DNA of 64,000 nucleotides from Endomychus coccineus (GCA_958510875.1 OY294070.1:22559631-22623630); one strand, 5' to 3'. Shown: positions 42,061-54,179, counted from the first letter of the stretch. Notes: a model not told the origin generated them from the sequence alone. Made by a program: numbers and translations.

Positions 42061-42394
42061 ATGCAAACGGGGAATGATTTCAACTGTTTCGGCATAACGC
42101 TTTTTACCTCTATTTATACCTATAATACTCCTATGGTCGGAACTGTATGTAAATACGAGCTCATTCTTATTTCTATGATTTGAATGGTTATAACTTTGGC
42201 ACATTACGGACAAATGTCCATGTAATTTGGAAGGGATGGAAATGTATAAGAGAAAAAGCAATTCATCAAATTTAGATTTTTCTCCAGCTAAGGGTAATAC
42301 TAGAGCTCTACAACTTAGATATCTGGGTACCTTAGTAACAACTCATTTGCATTATTATATTAATCTCAAATAGTGTTTGAACAGGCACATTTTG

Positions 42395-42475
42395 TTTTCC
42401 AATTTAGTTTACTCTGATAATAGGTAGATGGACTCTGAAAGTTCCTTAGTACTTTCTACTTTAATAGTGCTGGGT
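42395..42475 (+). repeat. Penelope-LTR-like fragment
   Basis: Shares GAACAGGCACATTTTGTTTTC, TTTAGTTTACTCTGAT and TCCTTAGTACTTTC with 46990-47090; the CTGATGA box is mutated to CTGATAA here. Confidence 0.6.
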
Positions 42476-42654
42476 GTAGCTTTATCCAATTTGACTGAAT
42501 GTCAAATCGCTTCAGTAAAAGGAATATTAAGCTTAAGTTTTAAAATGAACATAGGTCGCAGATAACATTACGCAATATGTTGTCCACTATCGACAATTGA
42601 ACAACGATATATGGCGCCAAATTTTAATATTTTCTACCCAAGACAACATTGTCA

Positions 42655-42810
42655 CCTTTCACACCTGGTATCTCAGACCACTGATTGTGTGAACACAGTT
42701 GATGTGAATTTTTAAAACAGAAATATAGGATTCCATTATCGCAATACTCATACTTGTGTGTATGGAGTTAAGTGACTTGTTACAAATGACCTACAAAAGA
42801 GTTCACACTG
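42655..42810 (-). pseudogene. Relic zinc fingers
   Basis: Minus strand retains HKYEYCDNGILYF and TTGATGTGAATTTTTAAAAC-type finger sequence. Degenerate. Confidence 0.55.
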
Positions 42811-42844
42811 TGAATACACTATAACACTATAAATAAGAAATAAT

Positions 42845-42960
42845 TGTCCTTATACACTAAAAATACTGTTAAAGTACTGAGTACCTCTCGGCTACCAATT
42901 GACCATCATCAGTACTTTTTGTGGATAAGGGTGATTATTTCTTATTTATAGTGTGACTTT
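42845..42960 (-). repeat. Penelope-LTR-like fragment, inverted
   Basis: On the minus strand AAAGTACTGATGATGGTC leads to GGTAGCCGAGAGGTACTC and AGTACTTT; the GAAA box reads GAGA. The 5' end overlaps CCTTATCCACAAAA, as at 47095-47110. Confidence 0.55.
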
Positions 42961-42999
42961 TTACAGTTGACTTATGAGTTTGAATAATCTCAATATTGA

Positions 43000-43857
43000 T
43001 ACTTCAGTTCAGTAAACGTCGATTTTAAATCGCAATTATACAACAGGATTCTTTTTGAGTGCGGTTATGAGAGGTCAGAGACATGTTTAAATCTGAAGGC
43101 GCGGGATGCCGCCCCTTTATTGAGACAAGGCCGCCATCCTGGTTTAAGGGATGATTTTGTTTGTGATAACTTCTTCATTAGTCAGTTAGAGCAAAAATTG
43201 TAAGGAATAAAATTATCTAAAAAGTTCAGATGATCTTCCTATGTAAATAAACTTGAAAAATACTCTCATTATTTTTTGTATGTTTGTTTTTTAAGTTTAT
43301 AATGCCAACATTTGTGAAAAATATTTCGAGTAATTTATAATGTTTCATGTCAAAAAAAATTTTACACCTGAGTATTTTAGTACGAAATTAAATTATAATT
43401 TGTGCAAGCTTCAATACATTTAACTTGAAAAAATCCTTGACAATATCAGAAGCTTCGTCTTGTTCTCTTGTTGTCTTTCTTTTCGAGAAGGTCCTGGTGA
43501 CTCGTTTTCATCCTCATCGAAAAAAGTGAAGTCTTCTGGGTTGTTGATGAAAAAAGATTCAGCCCCGGCCAAGATTCCGTCGTTTCATCCTCATTTTTTG
43601 GGTAGGTGATATTTTTGGTGCAACATTGGAGCATTTTTCTTCTTAACAATGAAGGTAAATAGCTACCTATACAATATTGTTGATCTCTTCAACATTCAGA
43701 ATTTGTACATTTTGCAAGAAACCAACTTCAAGATCGACTGGGCGCAGCTTCACATCTCATTAGTTACAGGCATTAACATCAGAGGGATTTTCCTCCACCC
43801 CAATCTTCAGGATTTTTCTGACTGTTCAAACACTTCTGTGCTGTACTGTCAAGTATC
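43000..43857. other. Spacer, unassigned
   Basis: Short frames at 43446-43649 (-) and 43649-43912 (+) have no recognised similarity. Confidence 0.3.
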
Positions 43858-44430
43858 TTGGGTTTCAGTGGGATCTCCTTTCTTTGGACTAACACTTCAT
43901 ATATGTTACTAAGAAAATTTCTAAAAAATTATACTTTTCCAAGAATTGCTAAGCAATTATCTATTAATTCAAGAATCACAGTATATCGGTCGATCTTACT
44001 ACCTCATTTTGATTTTTGTGCAACTTTATTACACCAATTCAATTTAAATAAAATGACACAGCTACAAAAATTACAAAATAGTGGCATGAGGATCATTTTG
44101 AGCTGTAATCGCTATACTCTTATCTCAAGGATGTTGAATACATTACAATGGCTTTCAGTTACAAAACGACTTTTCATGCTAACGATGATATTCACTTACA
44201 AAATATTACACAATGAAGCACCTTCTTATTTTCTTGAATATGTTAATTTGCAACATGAGATTCAGCATCATTTCACCCGAAATAGGAACAACATACATGT
44301 ACCAAGGGTAAAATTAACAAATACAAGAAATTCTTTGTTTTTGAAAGGAATGATAGTTCAATAATCTTCCTCATTATATTAAATCTAGCGAATCTTGTAA
44401 AATGTTCACACAAACTGTTGACACATATTA
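43858..44430 (+). pseudogene. LINE reverse-transcriptase 3' fragment
   Basis: Reads RITVYRSILLPHFDFCATLL, MTQLQKLQNSGMRIILSCNR and TKRLFMLTMIFTYKILHNEA, the same post-RT segment as 23477-24300 but on the other strand. One long frame ends at 44364. Confidence 0.8.
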
Positions 44431-44774
44431 AAGAGCTAAATTAGATTTACTTTTATTCTGTAACAATGTTTTTCTTATTCTGTAAGATTTATTACATATC
44501 TACTTTATAGTTAATTCAAAATTAATGTAGTATGTAATATATTAGTATTATTGAATATTGGGGAGACCTGTTTCAAGTAAATATTTCTTCTTGTAGATAT
44601 TACGTTTTCCTTTTTTTGCTTAAAGGAATAAAAAAACTAACCCCTTAGGCCAGGATGGCCGTTAGGGGTGTCATTTCGCCTTTTCAATATCAGAATTTCC
44701 TCAGACCCCCTAACTGTACTCAAAGAATCATATCATATATAAGTGAGACTTACAATATGCGACTACATTTACAA

Positions 44775-44880
44775 TGACTAGACTACTTATATATCTTCTC
44801 TCTTGTGTGTAGTGACGTTTTAAATTCCAAATTATTGGCTTCTATAATCGCAATACTCACGTTTGTGTATGATATAGTTC
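44775..44880 (-). pseudogene. Relic zinc fingers
   Basis: Minus-strand HKREYCDYRSQ-like and HTREKI-like codons can be read around TTCTATAATCGCAATACTCA. Too decayed to model. Confidence 0.5.
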
Positions 44881-45049
44881 TTCTTTGTTTACCATACCAT
44901 AAGATATTCTTCGGTGATTGGGGGAAGAATCTGTTCTATAACTAGGACAACCGTTGGCTTAACCTTTTTGGAGGTAAAGAAATAAAAAATTCATTTTGTG
45001 AAAGTAAGGTATATTTTTATTATTACCCACTATACACAACAATCTCTCT

Positions 45050-45460
45050 TGTATGTACATAGTTGATGTGACGTTCTGAATGTGAAATTTTTGAACTTCC
45101 AAAATCTCAATACTCACACTTGCGTAGTTTCTTTCCTCTGTGTATAGACTTGATATGTCTTTTTAAAACAGAAGGATAAGGGCTTCTATAATCGCATTGC
45201 TGACAGTTGTGAATCTTCTCTCTTGTGTGTATAGCGTTGATATGACTTTTTAAAACTGAAGGATCAGGGCTTCTATAAGCGCATTGCTGACAGTTGTAAA
45301 TCTTCTCTCTTGTGTGTATAGCCTTGATGTGCTTTCTGTTTGTCATGTTGAAATTTCGTATGAGGTATTGAGGTTGAAAACTGATCTGAAATTTTGATAT
45401 CCGAATAATCTCCACTTGAATATTTAACATCTTCATGAGGCACATCAGTTGCAGATTTGG
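45050..45460 (-). pseudogene. Zinc-finger gene Z5, finger exon, broken
   Basis: The open part (45107-45445) carries two good fingers, NCQQCAYRSPDPSVLKSHIN and NCQQCDYRSPYPSVLKRHIK, with HTREKI linkers, then a damaged third (KCEYWDFGSSK). The N-terminal part (SATDVPHEDVKYSSGDY) is in another frame, and the acceptor AG seen in Z2 and Z3 (ttttccag) is lost (ttttccaaat). Short, divergent (CQQC rather than CQYC) and disabled. Confidence 0.75.
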
Positions 45461-45699
45461 AAAACGAAAAAGTAAAATATTTTTATCTATTTCATCTATA
45501 AATTTGGAAACAGATATTTGTAGGCTATGTTCTATGCATTGCCACTAAAAATTAATGCTAGATACACATGCAACTGAAAAAGATATTATAACTAATCTAC
45601 AACTATATAGGCATAAAATAAATAACTAGAATTTATTAAATAAAGAACTTAAAGTTAATATACTAACGGTAAACCCACAGAAAACCGTGTATGTGACTT

Positions 45700-46459
45700 T
45701 TGGCAATTATGTTGACAGTATTCCTAAAAATTGATGCATAAAAGTTCATAAAAATGATTGTAATAAAGAAAAATGTAGTTATAGCGAGTTGTCAAGAGTC
45801 GCATGCACAAAGTATCTGGGGGTACATATAGATCAACATCTGAGGTGGACCGAGCACATACAAAGTATTATCAAAAAAGTGAGATAAATAATTTATGTTG
45901 AATATAGGTTGAGATACATTTTGGGGACTCCGGAGTTGCTGCGGGTGTATCATGCATTATTCTGTTCGATAGTTTATTATGGAATACTAGCATGGGGGGA
46001 ACTTATAATAAATATATTAAACCTATAATGAAAATCCAATTGAGAGTACTAAGAATAATATACTTTAAAGATTCAACAATTGAACTAGACGAACCATTTA
46101 AGCAACATAAGTTACTTACAATAAAAGAAAAGTACAAATTGGAAGCATTGTTGTACAATTATATAAATTTAAATACTGATTATGAAAGTAGAAATTTTAC
46201 AAGGAATAATAATTTAAGTGTAATCAAATGTTACAAAACTGTGAGACAACAAAGAAATGGATATGTTGCGAGATTGATGTTTAATGCATTGCCAAATAAT
46301 TTAAAAAACTTGAAAGACTTAACAGCTGTAAACCGGAAAAATATAATTACTAAAAATTTCATTGAAAAATGCAATACGTTAAGTTTATCAGAAAGATTGA
46401 TTAATGTTTATTATTTAAATAAGGAAAAAAATGTGCAATTGGAAATAGGCTTCAATTAG
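45700..46459 (+). pseudogene. LINE reverse-transcriptase C-terminal fragment
   Basis: Pieces ACTKYLGVHIDQHLRWTEHI and LLRVYHALFCSIVYYGILAW, then a long frame from 45992 (KPIMKIQLRVLRIIYFKDST to LINVYYLNKEKNVQLEIGFN). Typical post-RT region of a LINE. Stop and frame change near 45885. Confidence 0.75.
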
Positions 46460-46611
46460 AATTTATAATTTAATTTTTTAAGTTATTATTGTTAAGAATC
46501 AGGCCTGCGCATAGTTTGGCAAAGTTTGATGATATTTTCGCAATTATAAGTAAAGATTTTGATCTACATGGTTTTTTTTGAACATGCTTATCAACTAGTT
46601 TCATTTAATTC

Positions 46612-47140
46612 ACTGTAGAATTGGAAAGCAATAACCAGCATCCTTTTCTTGACATTGATATTATCAAAGATGGTCACCATTTAGAATTCACACATATACA
46701 GACAACCTAATCAAACGAGTAGATATATTCCAGCGGATGCATGTACACCAATTAATTATAAAATAGTCTTGTTCATAGGTTATTAAATGTTCCTTTGAGC
46801 CAGAAAAATTACAACAATGAAGTTGAGAAACTTTAGCAATTAGCGACGGACAATAGTTCCAACAAATCTTTGATAAATAAGTTAATTTCTAAACAAAAAC
46901 AGAAAATGGAAAGCAATCAACTAGCCAAAATCGAGCCACATAATTCAATAAATTCAAAAGTTTCATTTATCATCCTTCAGTATTTCCTTGTTTGTATTAG
47001 TATTTAAACAGGTACAATTTGTTTTCTAATTTAGTTTACTCTGATGATGGATACTTAGTAGCTGAAAGGTCCTTAGTACTTTCATAATATTTTTAGTGGA
47101 TAAGGGTGATTATTTCGTACTTACTAATGTTGTATGTATC
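46612..47140 (+). mobile_element. Penelope-like element remnant with LTR
   Basis: Plus-strand pieces QHPFLDIDIIKDGHHLEF, then in another frame HIYRQPNQTSRYIPADACTP, then VPLSQKNYNNEVEKL: the conserved LDxxI...YRKPTxTxxYI region of Penelope reverse transcriptases. The 3' part (46975-47140) is the LTR-like repeat shared with 42395 and 42845, including a hammerhead-like core. Confidence 0.7.
47037..47078 (+). ncRNA. Hammerhead-like motif in the Penelope LTR
   Basis: TACT-CTGATGA ... GAAA-GG-T-CC-T-T-AGTA. TACT pairs with AGTA (stem I), GG with CC around a single T (stem III); predicted cleavage after T47074. Stem II (about 47048-47063) is weakly paired, so this copy may be inactive. Confidence 0.4.
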
Positions 47141-47609
47141 CACAATTCAGGACTCTTTAGTGTATAATTGAGGAAGATGGTTAAAACCGATGCCAAACAT
47201 ATGTGATATAGGTTATAACAAGCAAATAATACAATTCAGGATTCAAATCAACAAAATAGTTTGATGCTCAATGCTTTAGTAATAAAACCCTATCATTTCA
47301 ATTGAAACTTTTGTTTAGCCTATAGTTGTATACAAAGCTGGTGTAAATATGGAAATCCAGTAATAGCTCTATCATAAACCAGGAACATCAACCACTGATG
47401 GGACAAAATTGAGTATTTTTACCTATAAATAAGATCTCTTAGCTTGTGCATCAGTGAAGGATGTGTAATTGTGTGATGTTCTTCTGAAAAGTCTCAATTG
47501 ATTTTGTAGTATTTTTTTTGATAGCAGTGTCAGTTAACTTTGTTTTACTCATTCCAAGAAGTCGATTTTACAGTATACTTTTATGTAAAGATTATCGTAT
47601 TAAACTTAC

Positions 47610-47725
47610 TTTATCGGGAATTGTTGATAATCTGCAGGCTCTTCTTTAATCTCCTTTATATCTATGTATTCGTGAATTTCGTATTTGGCTTCAATGGAAT
47701 TTTCCAAATATGGATTACTTTCCAT
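47610..47725 (-). pseudogene. Zinc-finger gene Z5, 5' exon (itself open)
   Basis: ATG at 47725: MESNPYLENSIEAKYEIHEY then IDIKEIKEEPADYQQFPI, with a good SUMO consensus IKEE, ending AA before gtaagt in the family phase. The partner exon at 45.1-45.5 kb is broken. Confidence 0.7.
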
Positions 47726-48059
47726 TATTTGAAACATGTTTGATGTTTGTATAGCTCAATAATAGTATTCTTATCTAGATTATTGTGATACTTTCATATT
47801 CAATAAAATACAGTATCGAATTGTTTACTGTACTTAACATCTTATACGAACTATTATGTTTGGTTTGGATCCTTCGAGTAGAAAATAACCTAAGACTCAC
47901 AGAACAACTGCGTATGTTTTCTAAGATCTGAACTAACACAGATCTAAAGATAGCCTCCCATCACGACAAAATTATATAAGCATAAAGCTGCGCGCTTGTT
48001 GGGCCGAATATCCATGTCTTTAATATAAAGAATTACCATTCATTAATACACTTTAATAA

Positions 48060-48468
48060 TACATATCTTCAATGGTAAGAACTAACAAAGAAAATGTATT
48101 GCTGCCTGGAGTTTCGGAATCGGGAAACAAATCCATCGACGGTTCTAGCCGAAGTGGTAAGACCTCGTTAACCTATTTTGCTTACTGATAGCGGCTTAGT
48201 AACGCCAAGTAGCTTACTAACTACCATAATCGCTGCAATGCCCATGTTAGGTTTTATTAGGGGCATTCGGTTGGATCATATGGTATTTTCGCGTAAGATA
48301 TTCAGGATGGATACAATACGCAAAATGATCGTACGTTTGGCAACGCTGCTCCGAATAGGTGTCAGTGTCGTCATCTATGGTGACAAGTCAATATCAGAGG
48401 AACAAGAATTTAAGGATTGTTCATGGTTCCTCAACACAGTACGATCTATGGCCAAAATAAGTCACTTT
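48060..48468 (+). other. Unassigned, relatively GC-rich stretch with short ORFs
   Basis: A frame from 48075 (MVRTNKENVLLPGVSESGNK) and one at 48178-48471 (MLTDSGLVTPSSLLTTIIAA) look less AT-biased than their surroundings, but I recognise no family. It ends at the target duplication of the next element. Confidence 0.35.
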
Positions 48469-49598
48469 TAGGGTTGATTCGATACCTCCATGGTAGCAGA
48501 GTAAAAGTATCGATACGTACTCGTATCGATTCAATCAGGTACTTTTTACGAACGGATATATTAAAACTATAAAGTGGAATCTCTATCACTATTAATATTA
48601 AGTATTAAAGAGTCGTTGAAACAAATTTTGAAATATTTAATGAAAGTTTAATTACAAAATTGGTGAAGGTAAATTACAGAAGTTTCGTATTATATAATAC
48701 AAGCAACAGAAGTTTTGAATATTTTATGTAAACCACGGTCGTATATACAGGTCTGGGAACTCGAGGCTGTTTCCTATGTGAAAAGTGAGTCCGCTAAGCG
48801 TCATCTGTTGCATAGTACCAAATGGGTGGCGCATGAGTCGAGGAATGATCTCTGGCACGTGTACGACCGTGTTTTCTGGCAATTGTCATTGTTGACTTCT
48901 AAACATAAGGAAAACCGGCGTTTTTAGAAAAAAATTACGAAACCGTGCATTGTGCCGAAATGCAAAACGGGGTACAAAAGTGTAAAGCAAGAAACTTCTG
49001 TTTTTAAAATCCCGAAAGATGCGGAAATGCTTACGATTCCGGATAGAAATCGTTTTAACGAGGTCTTTTATGTGTGCCAGCATGTATAACGAAAAAGGGG
49101 AAGTTATTTTTGAGGTGAGTAATACATTTTGACAAGAGTAACAGTTCTATTCCTCTCTCAAATCAGAATAGAGAATATTGCGTTACGAGAAAAATTATTT
49201 TACTTAATAATGTGATTGTTGCCATACTTCGATCCAAGCGCTAGCTGGTAGCTGAGCGAGGAACTACGAGTTAGGCGACATTTAAGAGACTCATGTCAAA
49301 CATAGAGTTCCCAGACCTGTATGTACGACCGTGATGTAAACCTGTGAACAGTCATTTTAAAATTAAAAAGAATAAAATCAACATCTGAAACACAAGCCAA
49401 ATGGCAAAAATGTAGACATGATAAAACTTCTTTACCGAACATACCTTAAAACCAAGTGTTATATGAAGAATTCTTCCTGAGATAAGATGAGTACTTTCTT
49501 CCGATACCTACTTGGTATCAAACAACAAGGATCAATCTCAAATGTACTTGGTATCGGATTAAAAGTATGAATACCATACTTGTATTGAATCAACCCTA
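48469..49598. mobile_element. hAT-like MITE interrupted by P-like copy 4
   Basis: Ends TAGGGTTGATTC and GAATCAACCCTA with further similarity inward. Flanked by gtcacttt (48461-48468) and gtaacttt (49599-49606), an 8-bp duplication with one mismatch. Without the inserted P-like element (600 bp plus 8) it is about 520 bp. Confidence 0.75.
48734..49333 (+). mobile_element. P-like element, copy 4 (600 bp) with THAP-type exon
   Basis: Complete ends CACGGTCGTATATACAGGTC and its complement. Perfect 8-bp duplication ATGTAAAC at 48726-48733 and 49334-49341. THAP-type codons (CIVPKCKTGYKSVKQETSVF) are followed by a shortened version of the RKKW part. Probably the best-preserved boundary pair of the family. 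Confidence 0.9.
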
Positions 49599-49606
49599 GT
49601 AACTTT

Positions 49607-50342
49607 CAAGGGTAGTAAAATTACCAAATCAAAAGAGTAAAATAAAATCAAATGACACATTAATTTGTTTTATCTTAGTTTTAGTTAATTATAATGATTA
49701 TATTTGTAGATGTAAGAATTGTTTCTTAAATATTTATGTTTTTTGTAAATTGGCATGTATGTAAATAAATAAATAATAAAAGAATGCATAAGCATACATC
49801 TCTTGGTAAATTTACATTACACTAAAAGATATTTGAATTTTATCAACAGTCTAGGTTTCTTAATAGATGGTTGTGTGGATAATGACTATTACCTTGAAGT
49901 GCGTCCGTTTTTCACAACACGCGTAAATTAATATCCAGAAGACGCCGGTACAGCTGACCAAAGGAATATACAAAAATGTCAACAATTTCCGGATATTTGT
50001 CATCACCTTAGTTAGAAACTAATCATCGGTTGCACATGAATTTTTTTAAATTACCGCATTGATCACAAACTAATGATCAGAAATAAATAGTAACAAGTAA
50101 TAGAAAAAAAAAACACCACTTAATGAAAACTGGAAATTGCATAGTAATAGTAGAATGTCAATAAAACACAACAAATTGGATGCCACCATGCGGTTTTAAT
50201 TTTTCTACTGCTGTCAGAATTACATCAACAACTTTGTCAACATTCAAAACATCTTGTGATTTTTCACATTTGAGAGACGTGTTAAACCAAATATTCTGTT
50301 ATTCTGACATTATAAGTTTCACATTAACATTTTCATTGTAAT
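49607..50342. other. Spacer / Z3 3' flank
   Basis: Unassigned. AAATAAATAAATAATAAA near 49760 provides many polyadenylation-like hexamers but on the plus strand. Confidence 0.3.
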
Positions 50343-53300
50343 TCATGTAATATTCGTATCCATATCTACATCAAGTATTTTGATATCTTCCTGTATATTC
50401 ACTTTGTTATTTTCTTCTCTTTTGAATCCATCATGTTTACACATGTTGTGAAATTTTAAAGCTGGCTTGTAAGGACTTCCATAATCGCAATACTGACACT
50501 TATGTATCTCCTCTCTTGTGTGCTTAGAGCTGATGTGACTTTTCAAATTTGACGACTCGGGCCTTTTACAATCGTAATACTTGTTTATCTTATGTCTTGT
50601 GTGTTTAGAATTGATGTGATTTGTTAAAGTTGACATCCGAGGGCTTTCATAGTCGCAATACTCACACTTGTGTAACTTCTCTCTAGTGTGTATAGAATTG
50701 ATGTGACGTTTTAAAGCTGAAGTTTGACTGCTTTCATAATCGCAATACTCACACTTGTGTACCTTTTCTCTTGTGTGTTTAGAGTTGATGTGACTTTTTA
50801 AACATGATAGGAGAGAGCTTCCATAATCGCAATATTGACATTTGTGTATCTTCTCTTTTATGTGTCTAGAGTTGATGTGAATTTTCAAAGTTGAGATAAG
50901 AGGGCTTTCATAATCGCAATACTCACACATGTGTAACTTCTCTCTTGTGTGTTTAGAGTTGATGTGACGTTTTAAATTAGAAAAGAGGGCACTTGCATAA
51001 TCGCAATATTGACACTTGTGTATCTCCTCTTTTTTGTGTATAAAGTTGATGTGACGTTTTAAATTGAAAAATACAGCACTTCCATAATTGCAATACTGAC
51101 ACTTGTGTATCTTCTCTTTTGTGTGTTTAGAGTTGATGTGAATTTTCAAAGCTATCATTCGAGCGCTTTCATAATCACAATACTGACACTTATGTATCTT
51201 CTCTCTGGTATGCTTACAGTTGATGTGAGTTTTTAAAACTGATATCCAAGGGCTTTCATAATCACAAAACTGACACTTGTATATCTCATCTTTCGTGTGT
51301 AAAGAGTTGATGTGACGTTTTAAATTAAAAAACAGAGGACTTCCATAATCACAATACTGACACTTGTGTATCTCCTCTCCTTTGTGTATAAAGTTGATGT
51401 GAAGTTTCAAATATGACATCCGAGAGCTCACATAATCGCAATAGTGACACTTATTCAACTTCTCCCTTGTGTGTATAGAGTTGATGTGACCTCTTAAACA
51501 TGACATCCAAGTGCTTTTATAATCGCAATATTGACACTTGTGTATCTTATCTTTAGTGTGTAAAGAATTGATATGAAGTATCAAATTTGACATGCGAGAG
51601 CTCACATAATCACAATACTGACACTTATTCAATTTCTGTCTTGTGTGAATAGATTTGATGTGACGTTTTAAACTTGATATCCAAGGGCTTTCATAATCGC
51701 AATATTGACATTTCTGTAACTTATCTTTTGTGTCTATAGATTTGGTGTGAGTTTTCAAATGCATCATCTGAAAACTCTCTTTTTTATAAATTGAATGTTC
51801 GAAATCATCAATACTTTTTAGGTCTGTCACATCAAACTTATACTCACCATACTTTATCTGTGAATGATCCAAATTTGTATCTTCCTTATAATCTTCACTT
51901 GAATATACATCATTTGTTACACATTTCTGAGTCACATCATTTGGAGATTCATCAACAACTAAATTTTCAATTCTGGAAAAGGAAAATACATTTCTATTTA
52001 TTTTGTGGATAAATATGAAATCAGTCATTCAATTACCAATATCTGATGAACTAGCTGAACATTCAAATGAGATATTATGTGAATAATAGTAATGATGTTT
52101 ATGCAACATGAAGAAATATCAAATCATCATTATTCAATTATTTCTATGATCAATTACAATTTTGATTAACTTTGAAAAGCATCATTGATCATACCAGGCA
52201 ATTTTTTTTTTAAATTTTGAACATTGAATTAGAAATGAATGTTAGAATTATGGATCCTAATGAGGTTATTATAACAAATCTACAACTTGGACTTGTGACT
52301 TGAATGTGGAAATAGTATCAGACCATTAAAAGTTGTGTGAATCTAAAATGAAGGTCACATGATATAAATTAAACAAAAACAACTAGGATTGGATAAGAAT
52401 ATCCAGTAACAAAACAAAAAATGGAAGATTATATTTTCAAAGAAAATGAATGAATGTGATATAAGGAGAAAGGTAAAAATAATATTACTATTAAATATGT
52501 ATATGGGAAACCAAGTATGATGTACACAGTTACAAAAAACATCATCCAACAAATAACAAAAAGAAAATAAAATTGTATTATCACAATTAAATATAATATG
52601 AGCTAGTGGAAAAATCTACATTCATCAAGGCTAGATCTGATATAATAGCTACTACTAAAATATGGTTGGACGAATCTGTAACTAACCAAGAAGTACCTAT
52701 CACTGAATATAAGCATTTCAGGAGTGATCGTTATACAGTGACTACAAAAAAGATGCGAGATGGTGGAATGATGTTGTACATTTGTGAATCCCATCACTGT
52801 GAAAAAGGGCTTTGCCAGAATTATGGAATTTAATATAATTTTATAAAGATAACAAAAAATGAGATGATTCAAATTTGCATAGGATATCTACCTCCCACCA
52901 CTACAGTAAATAGTTACTGTAGTTTTTTTTGTTTCTGTCAATTTAAAATTCCTTTAAATGGTGATATTAGAATATTGAGTTTCCGGACTTGAAAAAAATT
53001 GTTTGTTATAATGGTGATATTAGAATTTTCTGTTATTTATAATATATCTAAAGACAAATTTCTATTTTTTTTGTTTGAATAACTTTATGATAACTCTTTG
53101 AATTTATTTCTGATTTATAATAATTAAATATAAACATATATGATTGTTGAGGTGACCAATGTGTATAAATTATAATAAGAAAACTTGTAAAAGGAGTCAA
53201 GGGAAACCATGATCTCTTAGCATGTACCAGTGAAGAATGATTCGTTGTCATATGCTCCAGAGGTCTCGACTGATTTTAATTTAACTCATTTTTATAGGAG

Positions 53301-53443
53301 TTAATTTTTTATTACTAATGTAATTTTCGATTGAACAATCATATTCAATAAGCTTACTTTATCTCAGATTCTAGATAATAGGTAGGTTCTTCTTTAATTT
53401 CCTTTATATCTATGTAATTATTTATTTCGTATTTGTTTTCCAT
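50343..53443 (-). CDS. C2H2 zinc-finger protein, 14 good fingers plus one degenerate (family member Z3, intact)
   Basis: Join 53443-53358, 51972-50343: 571 codons plus stop. Exon 1 reads MENKYEINNYIDIKEIKEEP then TYYLESEI; IKEE fits the SUMO consensus. Exon 2 (acceptor ttttccag) reads IENLVVDESPNDVTQKCVTN, an acidic spacer, then fifteen tandem 28-30-residue units. Fourteen have C-x2-C-x12-H-x4-H; the fourteenth unit (NKYYDCKRPESS) has lost its first cysteine. Linkers are HTREKIHKC-like, not TGEKPY. The C-terminal tail is acidic (NIQEDIKILDVDMDTNIT). Likely a nuclear DNA-binding factor. The 5' exon could start earlier at 53605 in the same frame, but the paralogues support 53443. Intron 52-53.4 kb holds a LINE endonuclease fragment. 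Confidence 0.85.
52590..52915 (+). pseudogene. LINE endonuclease N-terminal fragment
   Basis: Reads ARSDIIATTKIWLDESVTNQ and EVPITEYKHFRSDRYTV..., KMRDGGMMLYICESHHCE, then, after frame changes, IQICIGYLPPTTTVNSY. It is the N-terminal apurinic-endonuclease-like region (xDIIxxTEtWL) of a non-LTR element. Confidence 0.75.
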
Positions 53444-53499
53444 CAGAATTTCTATTGTTGGAAAATAGTTTGTGACTTCGTGATTTCCTAATTTTGTAT

Positions 53500-53725
53500 G
53501 TAGTTCGATAAGTCGAACAATTCTAACGGGCAACGAAACGGTAAATAAACAAATGATAGACGAGATAGTGACAGTGACGACATGTATACACAAACTCATC
53601 GACATTGACGACTTGACACGGTGTAGAGCATAGAGATAATTTCAAGTAGAGAGCACAATCTCCATCTTAGTTTTTCGTTCATCATATCGCAAGACGCTAG
53701 GGGGAATATGTTGGTTACGAGATGT
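53500..53725 (-). promoter_or_regulatory. Shared 5' flank of zinc-finger genes (Z3 copy)
   Basis: GATAGACGAGATAGTGAC, GTGTAGAGCATAGAGATAAT, AAGTAGAGAGCACAA and GACGCTAGGGG-AATATGTTGG recur in the same order at 62180-62760 and partly at 41800-42020, upstream of minus-oriented family members. Candidate promoter and 5' UTR. Confidence 0.55.
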
Positions 53726-53733
53726 ATTCAGAT

Positions 53734-53772
53734 CATAGATATTATATATTGTATGTATATATAATATCTATG
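53734..53772. mobile_element. 39-bp palindromic insertion with 8-bp duplication
   Basis: Arms CATAGATATTATATA and TATATAATATCTATG, flanked by perfect ATTCAGAT copies (53726-53733, 53773-53780). The paralogous flank at 62765-62780 has no such insertion. Confidence 0.82.
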
Positions 53773-54179
53773 ATTCAGATGCGTTCGGCGTCTTATCGTT
53801 TGTCTGTGTGCAATACAGTATAAAATAATTCACACTGTGGATACACTAAGCCACTGTAAATGAGAATCCAATAAAAATACTGTTAAAGTACGCAACAGCC
53901 TGAAAGATATGATCGAGTGAAATTCACGCATACGCCTCTCACACTGTAAGCATTCCATTTTAGTTGATAATATGGAATGCTTTGGACAAATTAAAATATA
54001 TTCCGACTATCCATTATTATTATTATAACCTACCACGGTCGTATACACAGGTCTGGAAACTCGAGGTTGTTTCCTATGTGAGCAGTGAGTCGCTTACGCG
54101 TCCCAGTTCGCGTAGTACCAAAAGACGCCACGTAGGGCAATCATGAAAGGCGTCACCCGTGGTCGTCTCGTAAGAGTAT

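Noticed and set aside
50343..51972. Finger array as a CRISPR-like repeat
   Set aside because: Roughly 84-base periodicity reflects 28-residue zinc-finger units with coding constraint; there are no spacers.
51791..52012. 73-aa plus-strand ORF
   Set aside because: Antisense shadow of the Z3 exon.
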